From the NCBI RefSeq assembly GCF_900107765.1, contig NZ_FNQY01000025.1, positions 1 to 60,192 of the forward strand: a DNA stretch of 60,192 bases, read 5' to 3'. How positions within the stretch are numbered: the first letter of the stretch is position 1; each line of letters begins with the position of its first letter. Under the pieces are notes generated by a model, which was not told the DNA's origin, ran no database searches, and saw only the letters and a list, made by a program, of their open reading frames with translations. This DNA is from Arachidicoccus rhizosphaerae (lineage in GTDB: Bacteria; Bacteroidota; Bacteroidia; Chitinophagales; Chitinophagaceae). This document shows positions 1 to 9,178 of the stretch, one piece after another. Both the position numbers and the translations under genes were made by a program.

Positions 1-412
1 AGAGTTCTACCGTATGTCCCGGTGTTGTAGTGCTTGGATATGCTTCCAGTGACGCTGAACTTAAACCGGCCGAAACAGTAACATCCAAACTAGCGACAGG
101 TGAAGGATTGGCCACCGAAATATGAGCACTCCCATAAGACTCAGCTCCTCCAGAAGGTTGATTAAAACGGATGGTTGCCTGCGTGGAAGAAGAGGAAATT
201 ACGGTTCCATTGGTAACCGACCATACCGCTCCAGAATAACTGCCACTGAGCATATAAACATAATCGATTCCTGCTACCGGATTAAGTTCTCCGCTCAAAG
301 TCTGCGCTTTGCATATGGACAACGATCCCGTTAAGAGTATCAACAGCAATATGCTTCTGTAAAAATATATAAGCCCACATTTAAACTTTATGAAGAAGGT
401 TTTCTTAAACAT
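1..412 (-). CDS. N-terminus of a large secreted protein, probably RHS family (cut by window edge)
   Basis: The frame opens with ATG at 412 on the minus strand and stays open for 137 codons to the window edge. It begins with a basic stretch and a hydrophobic signal segment (about residues 15-36) ending in 'CKAQ', followed by Ser/Thr/Gly-rich beta-type sequence resembling PKD/Ig-like lead-in domains. It starts only 12 bases after the stop of the YD/RHS-like gene at 425-3601, so the two are very likely co-transcribed. In the paralogous module at 49723-59320 the corresponding large protein is an RHS toxin carrier with a similar signal peptide and Ser/Thr-rich lead-in. I infer that this is the N-terminus of such a protein, but no RHS repeat lies inside the window, so the family is inferred from context only. 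Confidence 0.6.
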   Translation of the reverse strand, partial: MFKKTFFIKFKCGLIYFYRSILLLILLTGSLSICKAQTLSGELNPVAGIDYVYMLSGSYSGAVWSVTNGTVISSSSTQATIRFNQPSGGAESYGSAHISVANPSPVASLDVTVSAGLSSASLEAYPSTTTPGHTVEL

Positions 413-424
413 AAGGCAATTAGT

Positions 425-3400
425 TTATTGGTTTACATAGTGATACCTGTGTGTCTCTAAAATATTGCCCTCATCATCCTTTATGGAAATCAGCCTTCCC
501 AGTCCGTCATACGTGTAAAATATGAGGGTTCCATCAGGCCCGCACTCACTGGTGACACCTATACCCGGTAAATATGTATAGGTCCAGATTTGCGCACCGG
601 ACAGGCCTGTTCTTAGAGCATTTAGGGCGTTTCGCATGTTAGCGTCAGATATCTGACTGTTTTTCAGGGATGCCTCATTGAGCAGCGCAAATGCAGCCGC
701 ATAACTACTGCCAATAATCTTGGCAACAGGATATAGCCCATCGTATCCCCAAATAATGGTTGTAACAATACCATCATCACCTTTTTGCTCTGTTATATGC
801 CCATAATTATCATAGGACAGGACTTCTGTTTTTTTGTATTCAGCGCCCGTTCTGTGAGAAAAATAAACAGCTCCCGGAAGCGGATAGGCTCCTAAATACC
901 GGAATTCCTGACGAGCCGTATGCATCAGAACGCCATCAGTACTGTCCTTTTGCGCAATAGGAGCGCCAATCCTATTGCCAGAGGCAAGAGTAGAAAGCAT
1001 GGTCGTTTGCGTGCCCGTATATCCGGGCACACTACTTTGAAAGGGATACCAATAATGCCGCACTTGAGTGAAGCCTCTGCTGTCCACCGTTTTGGAACCG
1101 GATGGCTGCAGATGCTGCGTTTCATATTGGTAATCAGTAACAGTAATGATTTTTTGTGCAGAATTTTGATTATCAAAGGAAGTGTCTGTTTCTTTAGTCA
1201 GCTTGAGGCCGCCACATAAAATATTATAACTGACATGCGGAAATTTATCGACACCAGTAATAGGTGGGACGTCATTAAGTAATTGTGATTCTACAGGGGT
1301 ATACCAGTTTAGATAAGTACCGGCCGCCGGCACTTGGTTGGTAATAAAAGCACTGTATTCAAAATGCTTACTTTTTTCAGGTATATAACTCCCTCCATCA
1401 TATCTGTAACTAGTCACCGACTGAAACTTAATGTTTCTCCAGGCGTCTCTTGTATCAGCTATTAAAGGGGTCATGGCTATACCCGCAGAGACTGTATTAG
1501 GATTGATATTGTAATTATAAACAGTTTTACCCAGCGGTTGATTATTCTTACCTGACAGACTATATTCTGTAACCTCAGGATAGAGGACCGCTGCTCCATT
1601 ACTGTAGGCATTATTTAAAAATGGCTTTGAATTTAGATAGGTAATTTTTTTGAACGTATCCAGGGGCTGGTTTAACCCTGTAGTATTTATATATTGCTGG
1701 TATATGAAGTTATAATCAGACTGTTGATTTTTGGTAACACCATAGCCGTTTTCATTACTGGTACCATAAGTGTATTTTTTTATAAGAGAGTCTTGGCCCT
1801 GGCTTGTAATATAATGGATTGTTTTTATACGAACACCTCCTCCATATACTATCTTATCAGGAACCACAAAAGACTCATAGCGGTTCTGCTCAAATTCAAA
1901 CCTTGCTTTGCCGCCCGTAGGATAACTGATGGTGGAAATTAGCCCAAATAAAGCCTGATATGACTGAGTGGTCTCTTCCTGATAGTCTCCCAAAGCCATC
2001 CATATAGGCGTCACACCGTTGGATCCAGTAGTGGAATCATTAGGATCAGCTGTTGGAGATCCCGTAAACCATCTATAACTACCGATTTGGTAGGGCATCC
2101 GGGGTACAATTTGATCGCCTCTGTAAGATTTTCTATAATCCCAGTAATCTGTATTATAGTTACTGTAAACACCTAAATCATCCGTATTATACGTAAATCC
2201 GTATTTAAGTCCAGGCGCATTACTATCCATACCTTTAATGGTCAGAGAGTCCAGAAAGAAGCGTTTGCAGTAATTATTGTACAGAGAAGAGGTTATAAAT
2301 GGGGGTGCAACACTTTGACTTTGTACCTGATGTTGTTTTAGGATTATTTGTTTAATTTGTCTGCCAGCCAGACGATATAAAATAGTAGTTAGCTGATTAT
2401 TTGCATCATAGCTAAGCACAACACCTCCTTCCCGAAAACTTATGGAATCCAGTCTTAATTGTTTAACATAGTTCAGTTTGACTTCACTACCTTCGCTATA
2501 GGAGGCTCCATAATTACCGGAATGTGTCCAGACGGCCTTCTGGTTGATACTTGCCTGACTGATCAGCGTGCGGTCTGGGATCATTTTAGCATCACTGGCA
2601 CCAGGCTCTTCTGTAAGCATTAAATCAAATCCTGATAATCCGGAAAAAGAATTGATTTTGAAGCCTGGTTTTAATACTTCATGGCCGGCATGTCCCTCTA
2701 AAGTGGAAGGCTCCTGCAGGGACGCATTTGTTCGGTAAACCTCCGGTTCTTTAAGATGAGCCGCGTCCATATAGTCAGGATATTCAATTACCTTCCACTG
2801 TGCATTAAAATAGGGAATAATCTGATTATACCTGGCTTGATTGTAATAGAACCTTATGGTATCGGATTTATTATAAGATATAATCTCGGTTATTTTCCAA
2901 CAGGTGGTAATATCTATCTGATTATTATTTTCATTGGTAAATTCTGTCTGAGTACTGCTACCTGTACTATATTTACCGAATAAATAACTCGTTCCGTCAT
3001 CATCAGTAATTATAAAGCTATTATCATCTGGATGAGATATTTTGACAGGCTGATAGGAGAGCGGAACAAAACCTGTATTTTGCTTATAAACAAAACTACC
3101 GCTCTTGGATAATAATGAATAAAAAAAATCATCCGGCTGTTCATCTAAATTGCCTCTTGCTGCAGATAAGAGATAGGCGCTTGTTGTACTTCCTAACTGA
3201 TTATTTGCCGGATAACCTGAGTTAAGCTTATCTTCCTCTCCCTGGATACTTCTGGTAATCCCAAGATCTGGCGAAATCGTCCATCCAGTCCCTGCTATAC
3301 CTGATAAAACAGAAGGTTTTACCTTGCCCACCTGATAGTCCAAGGTAAAAGGTAGATCTCTGCTTCCAGCTTTGGCTGTAAATAGTGGGATACTAATCTG

Positions 3401-3601
3401 TGGAGCTCCACTTACATAATCTGTGGGATAGGTCTGATACAGCATGATGCTTGCGGCCTCGGGGGAAGAGGGCACGACTTGCTGGGTAACCGTTTTTAAC
3501 AGGTCTGTACTGCTCTGTGAATGAGCTAGTATAAATGATAGACAAAAAATAATCAATAAGCAGCTATGCTTACAGGATTTTTGCTGTTTTGCTAATCTCA
3601 T
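425..3601 (-). CDS. Secreted YD/RHS-repeat-like protein lacking a toxin domain
   Basis: 1058 residues with an N-terminal signal peptide (hydrophobic segment about 13-27, ending AHSQ). The body is beta-rich with many YD-like elements, including 'KYTYGTSNENGYG', 'VLSYDNYGHITEQ' and, near the C-terminus, 'YTYDGLGRLISIKDDEGN'. It ends in 'HRYHYVNQ' without an RHS core signature or any toxin module. The right-hand protein at 49723-52854 has the same layout: shared 'IWGYxGxYPVAxIxGxS' about 110 residues from the end, a YxYD/N-x-(L/F)-x-RL element and a terminal YHY. It sits 49 bases downstream of the SEL1-T9SS gene and 12 bases upstream of the next secreted protein, so it looks like the middle of an operon. 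Such proteins are usually annotated only as 'RHS repeat protein'; they may form a shell or tether. Function is inferred, not known. Confidence 0.75.
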   Translation of the reverse strand: MRLAKQQKSCKHSCLLIIFCLSFILAHSQSSTDLLKTVTQQVVPSSPEAASIMLYQTYPTDYVSGAPQISIPLFTAKAGSRDLPFTLDYQVGKVKPSVLSGIAGTGWTISPDLGITRSIQGEEDKLNSGYPANNQLGSTTSAYLLSAARGNLDEQPDDFFYSLLSKSGSFVYKQNTGFVPLSYQPVKISHPDDNSFIITDDDGTSYLFGKYSTGSSTQTEFTNENNNQIDITTCWKITEIISYNKSDTIRFYYNQARYNQIIPYFNAQWKVIEYPDYMDAAHLKEPEVYRTNASLQEPSTLEGHAGHEVLKPGFKINSFSGLSGFDLMLTEEPGASDAKMIPDRTLISQASINQKAVWTHSGNYGASYSEGSEVKLNYVKQLRLDSISFREGGVVLSYDANNQLTTILYRLAGRQIKQIILKQHQVQSQSVAPPFITSSLYNNYCKRFFLDSLTIKGMDSNAPGLKYGFTYNTDDLGVYSNYNTDYWDYRKSYRGDQIVPRMPYQIGSYRWFTGSPTADPNDSTTGSNGVTPIWMALGDYQEETTQSYQALFGLISTISYPTGGKARFEFEQNRYESFVVPDKIVYGGGVRIKTIHYITSQGQDSLIKKYTYGTSNENGYGVTKNQQSDYNFIYQQYINTTGLNQPLDTFKKITYLNSKPFLNNAYSNGAAVLYPEVTEYSLSGKNNQPLGKTVYNYNINPNTVSAGIAMTPLIADTRDAWRNIKFQSVTSYRYDGGSYIPEKSKHFEYSAFITNQVPAAGTYLNWYTPVESQLLNDVPPITGVDKFPHVSYNILCGGLKLTKETDTSFDNQNSAQKIITVTDYQYETQHLQPSGSKTVDSRGFTQVRHYWYPFQSSVPGYTGTQTTMLSTLASGNRIGAPIAQKDSTDGVLMHTARQEFRYLGAYPLPGAVYFSHRTGAEYKKTEVLSYDNYGHITEQKGDDGIVTTIIWGYDGLYPVAKIIGSSYAAAFALLNEASLKNSQISDANMRNALNALRTGLSGAQIWTYTYLPGIGVTSECGPDGTLIFYTYDGLGRLISIKDDEGNILETHRYHYVNQ

Positions 3602-3650
3602 AATTTTTGATTATTGAATGGTTGCAAACACTAAGACCTGACTATTAAAA

Positions 3651-5096
3651 TTACCTTTTTATCACTTTTACATTCTGACTCCCCTCATCATATACAATAC
3701 GCAGGATATAGCTCTGTACACCTAGTGGCAATGATGGCTGGATGCGTATTTTATATACACCAGGATTTAGATTTTCTGGTGCCTTAGCAAACACCTTAAT
3801 GCCGTTAATCGTATATAGTTCAACAGAAACCTTGGACGCTCTTGTGACTTGAAAAGCAACATTCAGAAAACTGGCAAATGGATTAGGGTAAGCACTAGTA
3901 ATATAGGCTGCAGGTCCAGATGCGGTATTATCTGCGGTCTTGACTTTATTCTTGTTGAGGCTTAGGCTACTGTCTGCAGCTGCGCTGGAGACTGAACGGA
4001 CAAGCGCAATGAGTATTGGTTTTGACGGTTCATTACGCTCTTCAGAAAACATATAAATATTCCCAGCTAGAAATACACTATCATCTTTTCTGACAAAATT
4101 TAATGCTGCATCTTTAAACTGATAGGCAATACCATCCGCTGAACTATAATGATCTTTTCGCCTATATTTTGTTTTTCTAAAGACAAGTGAATCGTCTTTA
4201 AAATCTGCCTGAATCTTTACAGAAGCGTCCTTCTCCATCCACTTGCCTGTAATCTGGCTATTTGTGGCAGTTGTAGTTGTATCCGGGCGAAGCTCTAAGT
4301 GCAGCTTATCAGTACTAACTATATGGCGACCACTCCAGTCGTAATTGATGATATAACCCCAATAATCTCCAAATACGAGTTGTGCTTCAGGAACGACTGG
4401 TTGGATGGCAATAAATTGATTGACAGGTATTTTAGCAGGCAAAGCCGCATTATGTATTTTTGCAAGCAGCGCCTCTGCTTCCTGGCTACCGGTATATTCC
4501 GGATTCTTCGTATTGAGTTCCTGGATGGCCTGTCGATAGCCCAAAGCTGCGGCTTTTTGTAGCCAATATTTTGCAGAATCCAGATGATTAGGTACACTTA
4601 CATAATCATTCCTATAGCAGAGGGCTAACATATACATACTATTGTCTCTACCCGCATATGCCCCCTGTCTGAAGTAGTTAGCAGCCAAGTCATAATTTTG
4701 TTGGCAGCCTGTTCCTTTATAAAAACTCATACCTATGGCATAAACAGACTGAGGATCACCTAGCTCCGCTGCTTTTGAAAAATATAAAAACGCTTTTTTA
4801 TAGTTCCTGGGCAGAGAATCTCCTGATCTATAAGCCAATCCTAACCTGTAATATTTTTTAATCAGGGCTTCTTTAGAGGCTTGTTCTTGTGGCAAAGAGC
4901 GGCTACTATCTTTTGTCAATGCTTGCCTGTCAGCGGAAACAAACTGACAGAAACCTGTATAACCAATCATTAATAAAGCTCCCAGCAAAAAAGTCCTGTA
5001 AAGTAGAGGAGCTAATCTAAAAGGCCTACCGGACAATACTATTCCAGGACCTTTCTCATGAAGCGTCTGGCTCATAAGCAAAGATTTTATGAACAA
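3651..5096 (-). CDS. SEL1-repeat protein with T9SS C-terminal sorting domain
   Basis: 481 residues. A hydrophobic export segment lies at about 32-51 and ends 'TGFCQ'; the first 30 residues are long for a signal peptide, so ATG at residue 8 or a later start is possible. Residues about 78-195 hold three SEL1/TPR-like repeats (for example 'KAFLYFSKAAELGDPQSVYA' and 'AANYFRQGAYAGRDNSMYML'). A middle domain of roughly 150 residues contains 'WGYIINYDWSGRHIVS' and ends in 'RNEPSKPILIALVR'. The last 75 residues are a T9SS type A sorting domain ('AYPNPFASFLNVAF', 'LYTINGIKVFA', final 'VKVIKR'). The protein is therefore probably exported and anchored at or released from the surface by T9SS. It is a clear paralogue of 53021-54322, and both precede RHS-type genes. 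Confidence 0.8.
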   Translation of the reverse strand: MFIKSLLMSQTLHEKGPGIVLSGRPFRLAPLLYRTFLLGALLMIGYTGFCQFVSADRQALTKDSSRSLPQEQASKEALIKKYYRLGLAYRSGDSLPRNYKKAFLYFSKAAELGDPQSVYAIGMSFYKGTGCQQNYDLAANYFRQGAYAGRDNSMYMLALCYRNDYVSVPNHLDSAKYWLQKAAALGYRQAIQELNTKNPEYTGSQEAEALLAKIHNAALPAKIPVNQFIAIQPVVPEAQLVFGDYWGYIINYDWSGRHIVSTDKLHLELRPDTTTTATNSQITGKWMEKDASVKIQADFKDDSLVFRKTKYRRKDHYSSADGIAYQFKDAALNFVRKDDSVFLAGNIYMFSEERNEPSKPILIALVRSVSSAAADSSLSLNKNKVKTADNTASGPAAYITSAYPNPFASFLNVAFQVTRASKVSVELYTINGIKVFAKAPENLNPGVYKIRIQPSLPLGVQSYILRIVYDEGSQNVKVIKR

Positions 5097-5629
5097 TAAA
5101 ATATAAATAGCCCAGTCTTAGATAATGTACAAATGCAGTCCCGTTAGGCGTCACTGTACAACAATGCCACATAACTGCCCAGATACCTTCCCTTTTTTTA
5201 AACCAAAAGAAAAAAGGGTTTTGCATATGATTATACCAAAACTTTTTTATGTTTAATCTTAAAAATCTTTGTTGTAATGGAACTTGACGGCTGCATCTCT
5301 CCATTTCTTCACATAATCCTTCACAATCTTATAGCAGGAGTGTTCCAATTGCACAACGAGATTAATCCAAAAAAATAATTTTACCAAATATTTTTCTGAT
5401 TTTTTTTCACAATAGGACAAAAAAAGAGGTCAACATTATCCCTTGATGCTGTAATCCAGTAATAGTAGCAGTAACCGAGAATTTTTAAAATTCACTTTCA
5501 TAATATTCCTATTAAAACCGTACCAATATTATGGAAATATCCTTATATCAGGTTCACTCAAACAAAACAGAACTCGTTAAAATTCCGTAACTTAGGCTTA
5601 GCATTATTATTGACGTTAAAACCTGGCAT
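5097..5629. other. 533-base intergenic region between divergent genes
   Basis: AT-rich spacer between the minus-strand SEL1 gene and the plus-strand gene at 5630. It must hold promoters for both directions, but I see no convincing TAnnTTTG element. A hairpin-like pair (5190-5200 CCCTTTTTTT with AAAAAAGGG near 5210-5218) lies in the upstream region of the SEL1 gene. A short open frame overlapping the start of the SEL1 gene has no coding character. Confidence 0.5.
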
Positions 5630-6616
5630 ATGCGTACGTTAAAACCCCTGTTGCTTTTCCTGCTCTTAATAGTCATGGGAGTTTTTACCTGTCAATGGCT
5701 ATCAACAAAAAAAAAGAGCAACCAGCGCTTTATCAGAACAACAAAAGATACCATTGATATAGGAAATTATAGCTGGCAGCACATGCCTGACAATGCCATA
5801 GGTATTACCAGAGGGGATTTGAGCTATTTAATATTAGCTTACAATGCGCAATCAGTTGGTCAAAAATCAACAACAGCAGTCACTTGCCTACCTGTAGAAA
5901 ATGCCAGCGACCTTTTGACTGCTGCAAACTATCCATCCACCAGACATTATGTATATCGCAGTACAAAAACCTGGTTCAGGCAAAATAAAAAAAGCCATTT
6001 ATTCTCCAAGACAAGTATTGATATCAACAATCTAATCAGTGCTCACTTACTTGACTCAAACAGCCTACTCGTGGTATCACTAGATACTTTACAAAATGCC
6101 CTCACTTTTACCACCTTAGACACAGCTAGTCAGATTCTAGATCAACAAAGCTTTGCAGCACCTGTGAACAGTCCATACAAAACACTTTTAAACGGGGCCA
6201 GCATGCTGCAAGTGGACAGTACCCTATTTCTTTTTGCGTGGCATCAACCCATAGCCTATAAGATTAACCTGACAAGTCATCATATCAAAAGCTATACAAT
6301 AACGCCTGGCAGCAATCCACATAAATCCCAGGAAAATAACCCAGCACCTTCAAAACCCTTACAAAGCCCAATAGCACGCTATGACTTTACAAATCATTTC
6401 TTTTATATACTACGCAGTCCAACTGCGATACATTTACCTAAAAAAGAGGCCCCTATACAATATATCAGTTACCTGGATTTTTATAATAAGGATTTTAACT
6501 ATCAGTATTCTATCGCCCTCAGCAACCTGAACCCAGCTATTATAAGCGACATAGCGATATTTGAAGAGGAGTTATATATCACTGCAGGCAGAGTTTACCT
6601 ATCCGTTCCATTATAA
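5630..6616 (+). CDS. Membrane-anchored periplasmic protein of unknown function
   Basis: 328 residues. Residues 6-22 form a hydrophobic export or anchor segment (LLLFLLLIVMGVFTC). The Cys is preceded by Thr rather than Gly/Ala/Ser, so it is not a standard lipobox. The rest is soluble and polar with recurring short beta-type stretches ('SLLVVSLDTLQNALTFTTLD', 'PIQYISYLDFYNKDFNYQYS'), compatible with a beta-propeller, although I recognise no family. Its stop lies 40 bases before the ATG of the outer-membrane barrel gene at 6657, so the two form an apparent operon, and it may be the periplasmic or surface partner of that barrel. Confidence 0.65.
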   Translation: MRTLKPLLLFLLLIVMGVFTCQWLSTKKKSNQRFIRTTKDTIDIGNYSWQHMPDNAIGITRGDLSYLILAYNAQSVGQKSTTAVTCLPVENASDLLTAANYPSTRHYVYRSTKTWFRQNKKSHLFSKTSIDINNLISAHLLDSNSLLVVSLDTLQNALTFTTLDTASQILDQQSFAAPVNSPYKTLLNGASMLQVDSTLFLFAWHQPIAYKINLTSHHIKSYTITPGSNPHKSQENNPAPSKPLQSPIARYDFTNHFFYILRSPTAIHLPKKEAPIQYISYLDFYNKDFNYQYSIALSNLNPAIISDIAIFEEELYITAGRVYLSVPL

Positions 6617-6656
6617 AGTAAAAATCCATTTATTAGTAATCAATACCACCTCATCC

Positions 6657-9008
6657 ATGCATAAAAAGCGACCAAGCATTCCAAATATATGCCGAACCTT
6701 ATGGGCCGTAATAGTCATATTATTACTGGCACCAGCGAAGTCGGTAAAGGCGCAGGTATCCATACAGCGGAGTTTTTATGTAGAAGACAGCATAGACCAT
6801 ACGCCACTTGGCTTTGCTCTGATTAAATTCACTAAAATTGGCAATCCGGTACCTAAAACGATGGAATTAAGAGCCAATAGTGCAGGCATTATTGAGTTAA
6901 CAGGCATACTGGCCAAAGACTCCATAGCTTTTACCATTGAGCTGCCAGGTTATCAAAGTTACAGGGGACGCTGTCTGGCAAAAGATTTATATTTACGGCA
7001 CATTCCACTACAATCAGATACCCATGAACTCCATGGGGTTACTGTCCATGCGGACAGTAGACGCATCAGATTTAAGCCAGCAGAGATGCGGATAAACTGG
7101 AATAAATTTACAAAAAGTCCTTCGGAGCCTCTAGCCAGCGTTATTAAAAGAGTCCCCACCATCATTAATAAAAGCCCGGACAAAAATACACTATCCTTAC
7201 AAACCGGTGGCGGTAAAAAAATCGCCATATTTTTAGATGGCCGCAAACTAAGCGACCAGGAAGTTCAGTCACTACCGGCTATGATGATTGCTAAAGCTTC
7301 TCTCGTTACTTTTCCCTCAGTCTTGGATGCAGCAGATAATACCGCTATTTTATATCTAAGCAGCAATATGTTCGCCTATAATTACAGCTTTGACGAAATC
7401 AACCTTAACTACGATATAGGCAGGACCGGCCCTAGCTTTACCTTTAGGCATACCCAGAAAAAGGGCCTGTGGAGCAATAACGTCTTTATAAACGGCTATC
7501 ATTATAAAATGCCCGAGTCTTATACAAATATCAATATAGACGGACAAGATTTTCAAAGAGACACTAGTAAGTCCAGCGTAAATACGCTGCTGATCATGGC
7601 TTCCCTGACTAAAAAATCCGTCAAAAACAATCTGTTTACAATAGGTGTTTTAAGTAATCTTTTTAAAGGCGGTAGCGACAGCAGGCACCTTCAAAATGAC
7701 AATACAAGTAGCGTTAGCAGCTTTAGCAGCCATGGCAATAATACGCTTATAAATGCTACGCTATACGCTGCCTGGCGCAATAAAGCGGCTAGCGGTAACA
7801 CCTGGCAACTACACGCCAGCAGCACTTTCCAACCGAATTCAAAATCTGATTATCAACAAAAAACACCCACATCTATATATTCAAGCACCAATACCCAGGA
7901 GCAGCTATATGCTCTAAGTGGTAGATATCTACTCAAAAAGACAAAACTAGGAGATCTTGACTGGAGCAGTAGTTTCTCCTTAGGGGCTAAAGCCAGCTTT
8001 GATAAAACAGCCAATCTTTTTAATCAAAACACAAACCCGGCTACTTCCATTCAGAGCAGTCAGCAATATGCGACTTATGGCGGTGTGAGTAGTGCTATTA
8101 CAGGGGAAAAGCTGAAAATAGAAGGAAGTCTGTTAGGTAATTACGCCTGGCAAAAAGGCTATAGTTTCACCCATTTTAGCAACGGGTATATATATCCAAA
8201 ACTGGTCTTTTCCTACGCTCCTGATGACAAGCAAAGCATCTCATTATCGCTCACTGCAACAACTCTTCGGCCCAGCTTTAAAATGGCGGTAACAGACAGC
8301 AGCTATAGCAATAACTGGATGATCAGTAAGGGCAACCAAGGGCTTAGAACCGAGCATAATTATCACCTGGATTTACTTTATAATTTATCGCTGAGGCATT
8401 TTACCTTTGAAGCGGAGGGAGAGCAGATATACTACAATAACGGTATTGTCCAGGTATGGGACCTGCAAAAAACGCCTGTAATCCAGCTCACCAGTAGTTA
8501 CCAGAACCTAAATTACATAGATCGAAGTTTGTCTGTAACGACCAGTTACGACCTGGGAGATGCACTATATTTAACATGGAGTGGACAGCTGCATCATTTA
8601 AGTTTTAAACAAAAAGAATTACCTGCTGATTTTCAAAACGGATATTACTTAAGTTCACAGTTAAATATAAATTATTACAGCAAACATGCAGGTAATTATG
8701 CACTCATTGGCAGCTGGGACGGCAATCCGCTTACCTATCTTAAGCAATCAAAGACGCACCCAGAACTTAATTTCAACTACGATTACGACCTGACTAGGAC
8801 CCTTAATATATCAGCAGGACTATATGATATTTTAGGTACTGGCGGCTGGAGAAAAGTGGTTATCTATAACCGCTATAATCAGCTAACTGATGCCAATAAG
8901 CGAACCTTTAGTCTGGGGCTTACCTGGAAATTCGGGCAGTTGTTTGGCAATACACAGGCCGGCTCAGTCAATTCTGCAGCCGTTCCTAATGACACCAAAA
9001 AGTTGTGA
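6657..9008 (+). CDS. Outer-membrane beta-barrel protein, TonB-receptor-like
   Basis: I start the gene at ATG 6657 because it gives a clean signal peptide (783 residues; hydrophobic segment followed by 'SVKAQ'). The open frame extends upstream to 6561, but that would overlap the preceding gene and put 32 unlikely residues in front. After the signal peptide comes a carboxypeptidase-regulatory-like domain (about 30-115), then a plug-like stretch with 'IKRVPTIINKSPDKNTLSLQ' and 'IFLDGRKLSDQEVQSLPAMM', as in outer-membrane family barrels with reduced plugs. The rest is alternating aromatic/polar barrel strands, ending 'FSLGLTWKFGQLFGNT'. No TonB box is obvious. Role: outer-membrane transport or docking of an unknown ligand, probably with the product of the gene just upstream. 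Confidence 0.75.
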   Translation: MHKKRPSIPNICRTLWAVIVILLLAPAKSVKAQVSIQRSFYVEDSIDHTPLGFALIKFTKIGNPVPKTMELRANSAGIIELTGILAKDSIAFTIELPGYQSYRGRCLAKDLYLRHIPLQSDTHELHGVTVHADSRRIRFKPAEMRINWNKFTKSPSEPLASVIKRVPTIINKSPDKNTLSLQTGGGKKIAIFLDGRKLSDQEVQSLPAMMIAKASLVTFPSVLDAADNTAILYLSSNMFAYNYSFDEINLNYDIGRTGPSFTFRHTQKKGLWSNNVFINGYHYKMPESYTNINIDGQDFQRDTSKSSVNTLLIMASLTKKSVKNNLFTIGVLSNLFKGGSDSRHLQNDNTSSVSSFSSHGNNTLINATLYAAWRNKAASGNTWQLHASSTFQPNSKSDYQQKTPTSIYSSTNTQEQLYALSGRYLLKKTKLGDLDWSSSFSLGAKASFDKTANLFNQNTNPATSIQSSQQYATYGGVSSAITGEKLKIEGSLLGNYAWQKGYSFTHFSNGYIYPKLVFSYAPDDKQSISLSLTATTLRPSFKMAVTDSSYSNNWMISKGNQGLRTEHNYHLDLLYNLSLRHFTFEAEGEQIYYNNGIVQVWDLQKTPVIQLTSSYQNLNYIDRSLSVTTSYDLGDALYLTWSGQLHHLSFKQKELPADFQNGYYLSSQLNINYYSKHAGNYALIGSWDGNPLTYLKQSKTHPELNFNYDYDLTRTLNISAGLYDILGTGGWRKVVIYNRYNQLTDANKRTFSLGLTWKFGQLFGNTQAGSVNSAAVPNDTKKL

Positions 9009-9040
9009 AGGGGGCGAAAATTTAGGTAGTCAAAATTTTC

Positions 9041-9074
9041 AAAATCGAACAGAACCTGTTTCAAAACCGAACAC
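9041..9074. promoter_or_regulatory. Direct repeat, possible operator remnant
   Basis: Two 12-base units, AAAATCGAACAG (9041-9052) and AAAACCGAACAC (9063-9074), start 22 bases apart, about two helical turns. They lie between the barrel gene and the broken permease gene. They look like a regulator site that may have served the permease before it decayed. Confidence 0.3.
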
Positions 9075-9178
9075 ATATTTATTTAAAAAATACACAAATA
9101 TTTGTTTATCAATTGCTATATTTTTGATCTCTTTTTAGAGACCTGATAAAAAATTCCGGTCCACGAAAAAAAAATCAA

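Noticed and set aside
5056-5304. 82-codon open frame overlapping the start of the left SEL1 gene
   Set aside because: No family likeness, no coding character, and it overlaps a well-supported gene; the same applies to the many long frames opposite ilvB, leuC, dapB, parB, metZ and maeB.
6561-6656. Extended start of the outer-membrane barrel gene
   Set aside because: It would overlap the upstream gene and place 32 non-signal residues before a good signal peptide at ATG 6657.
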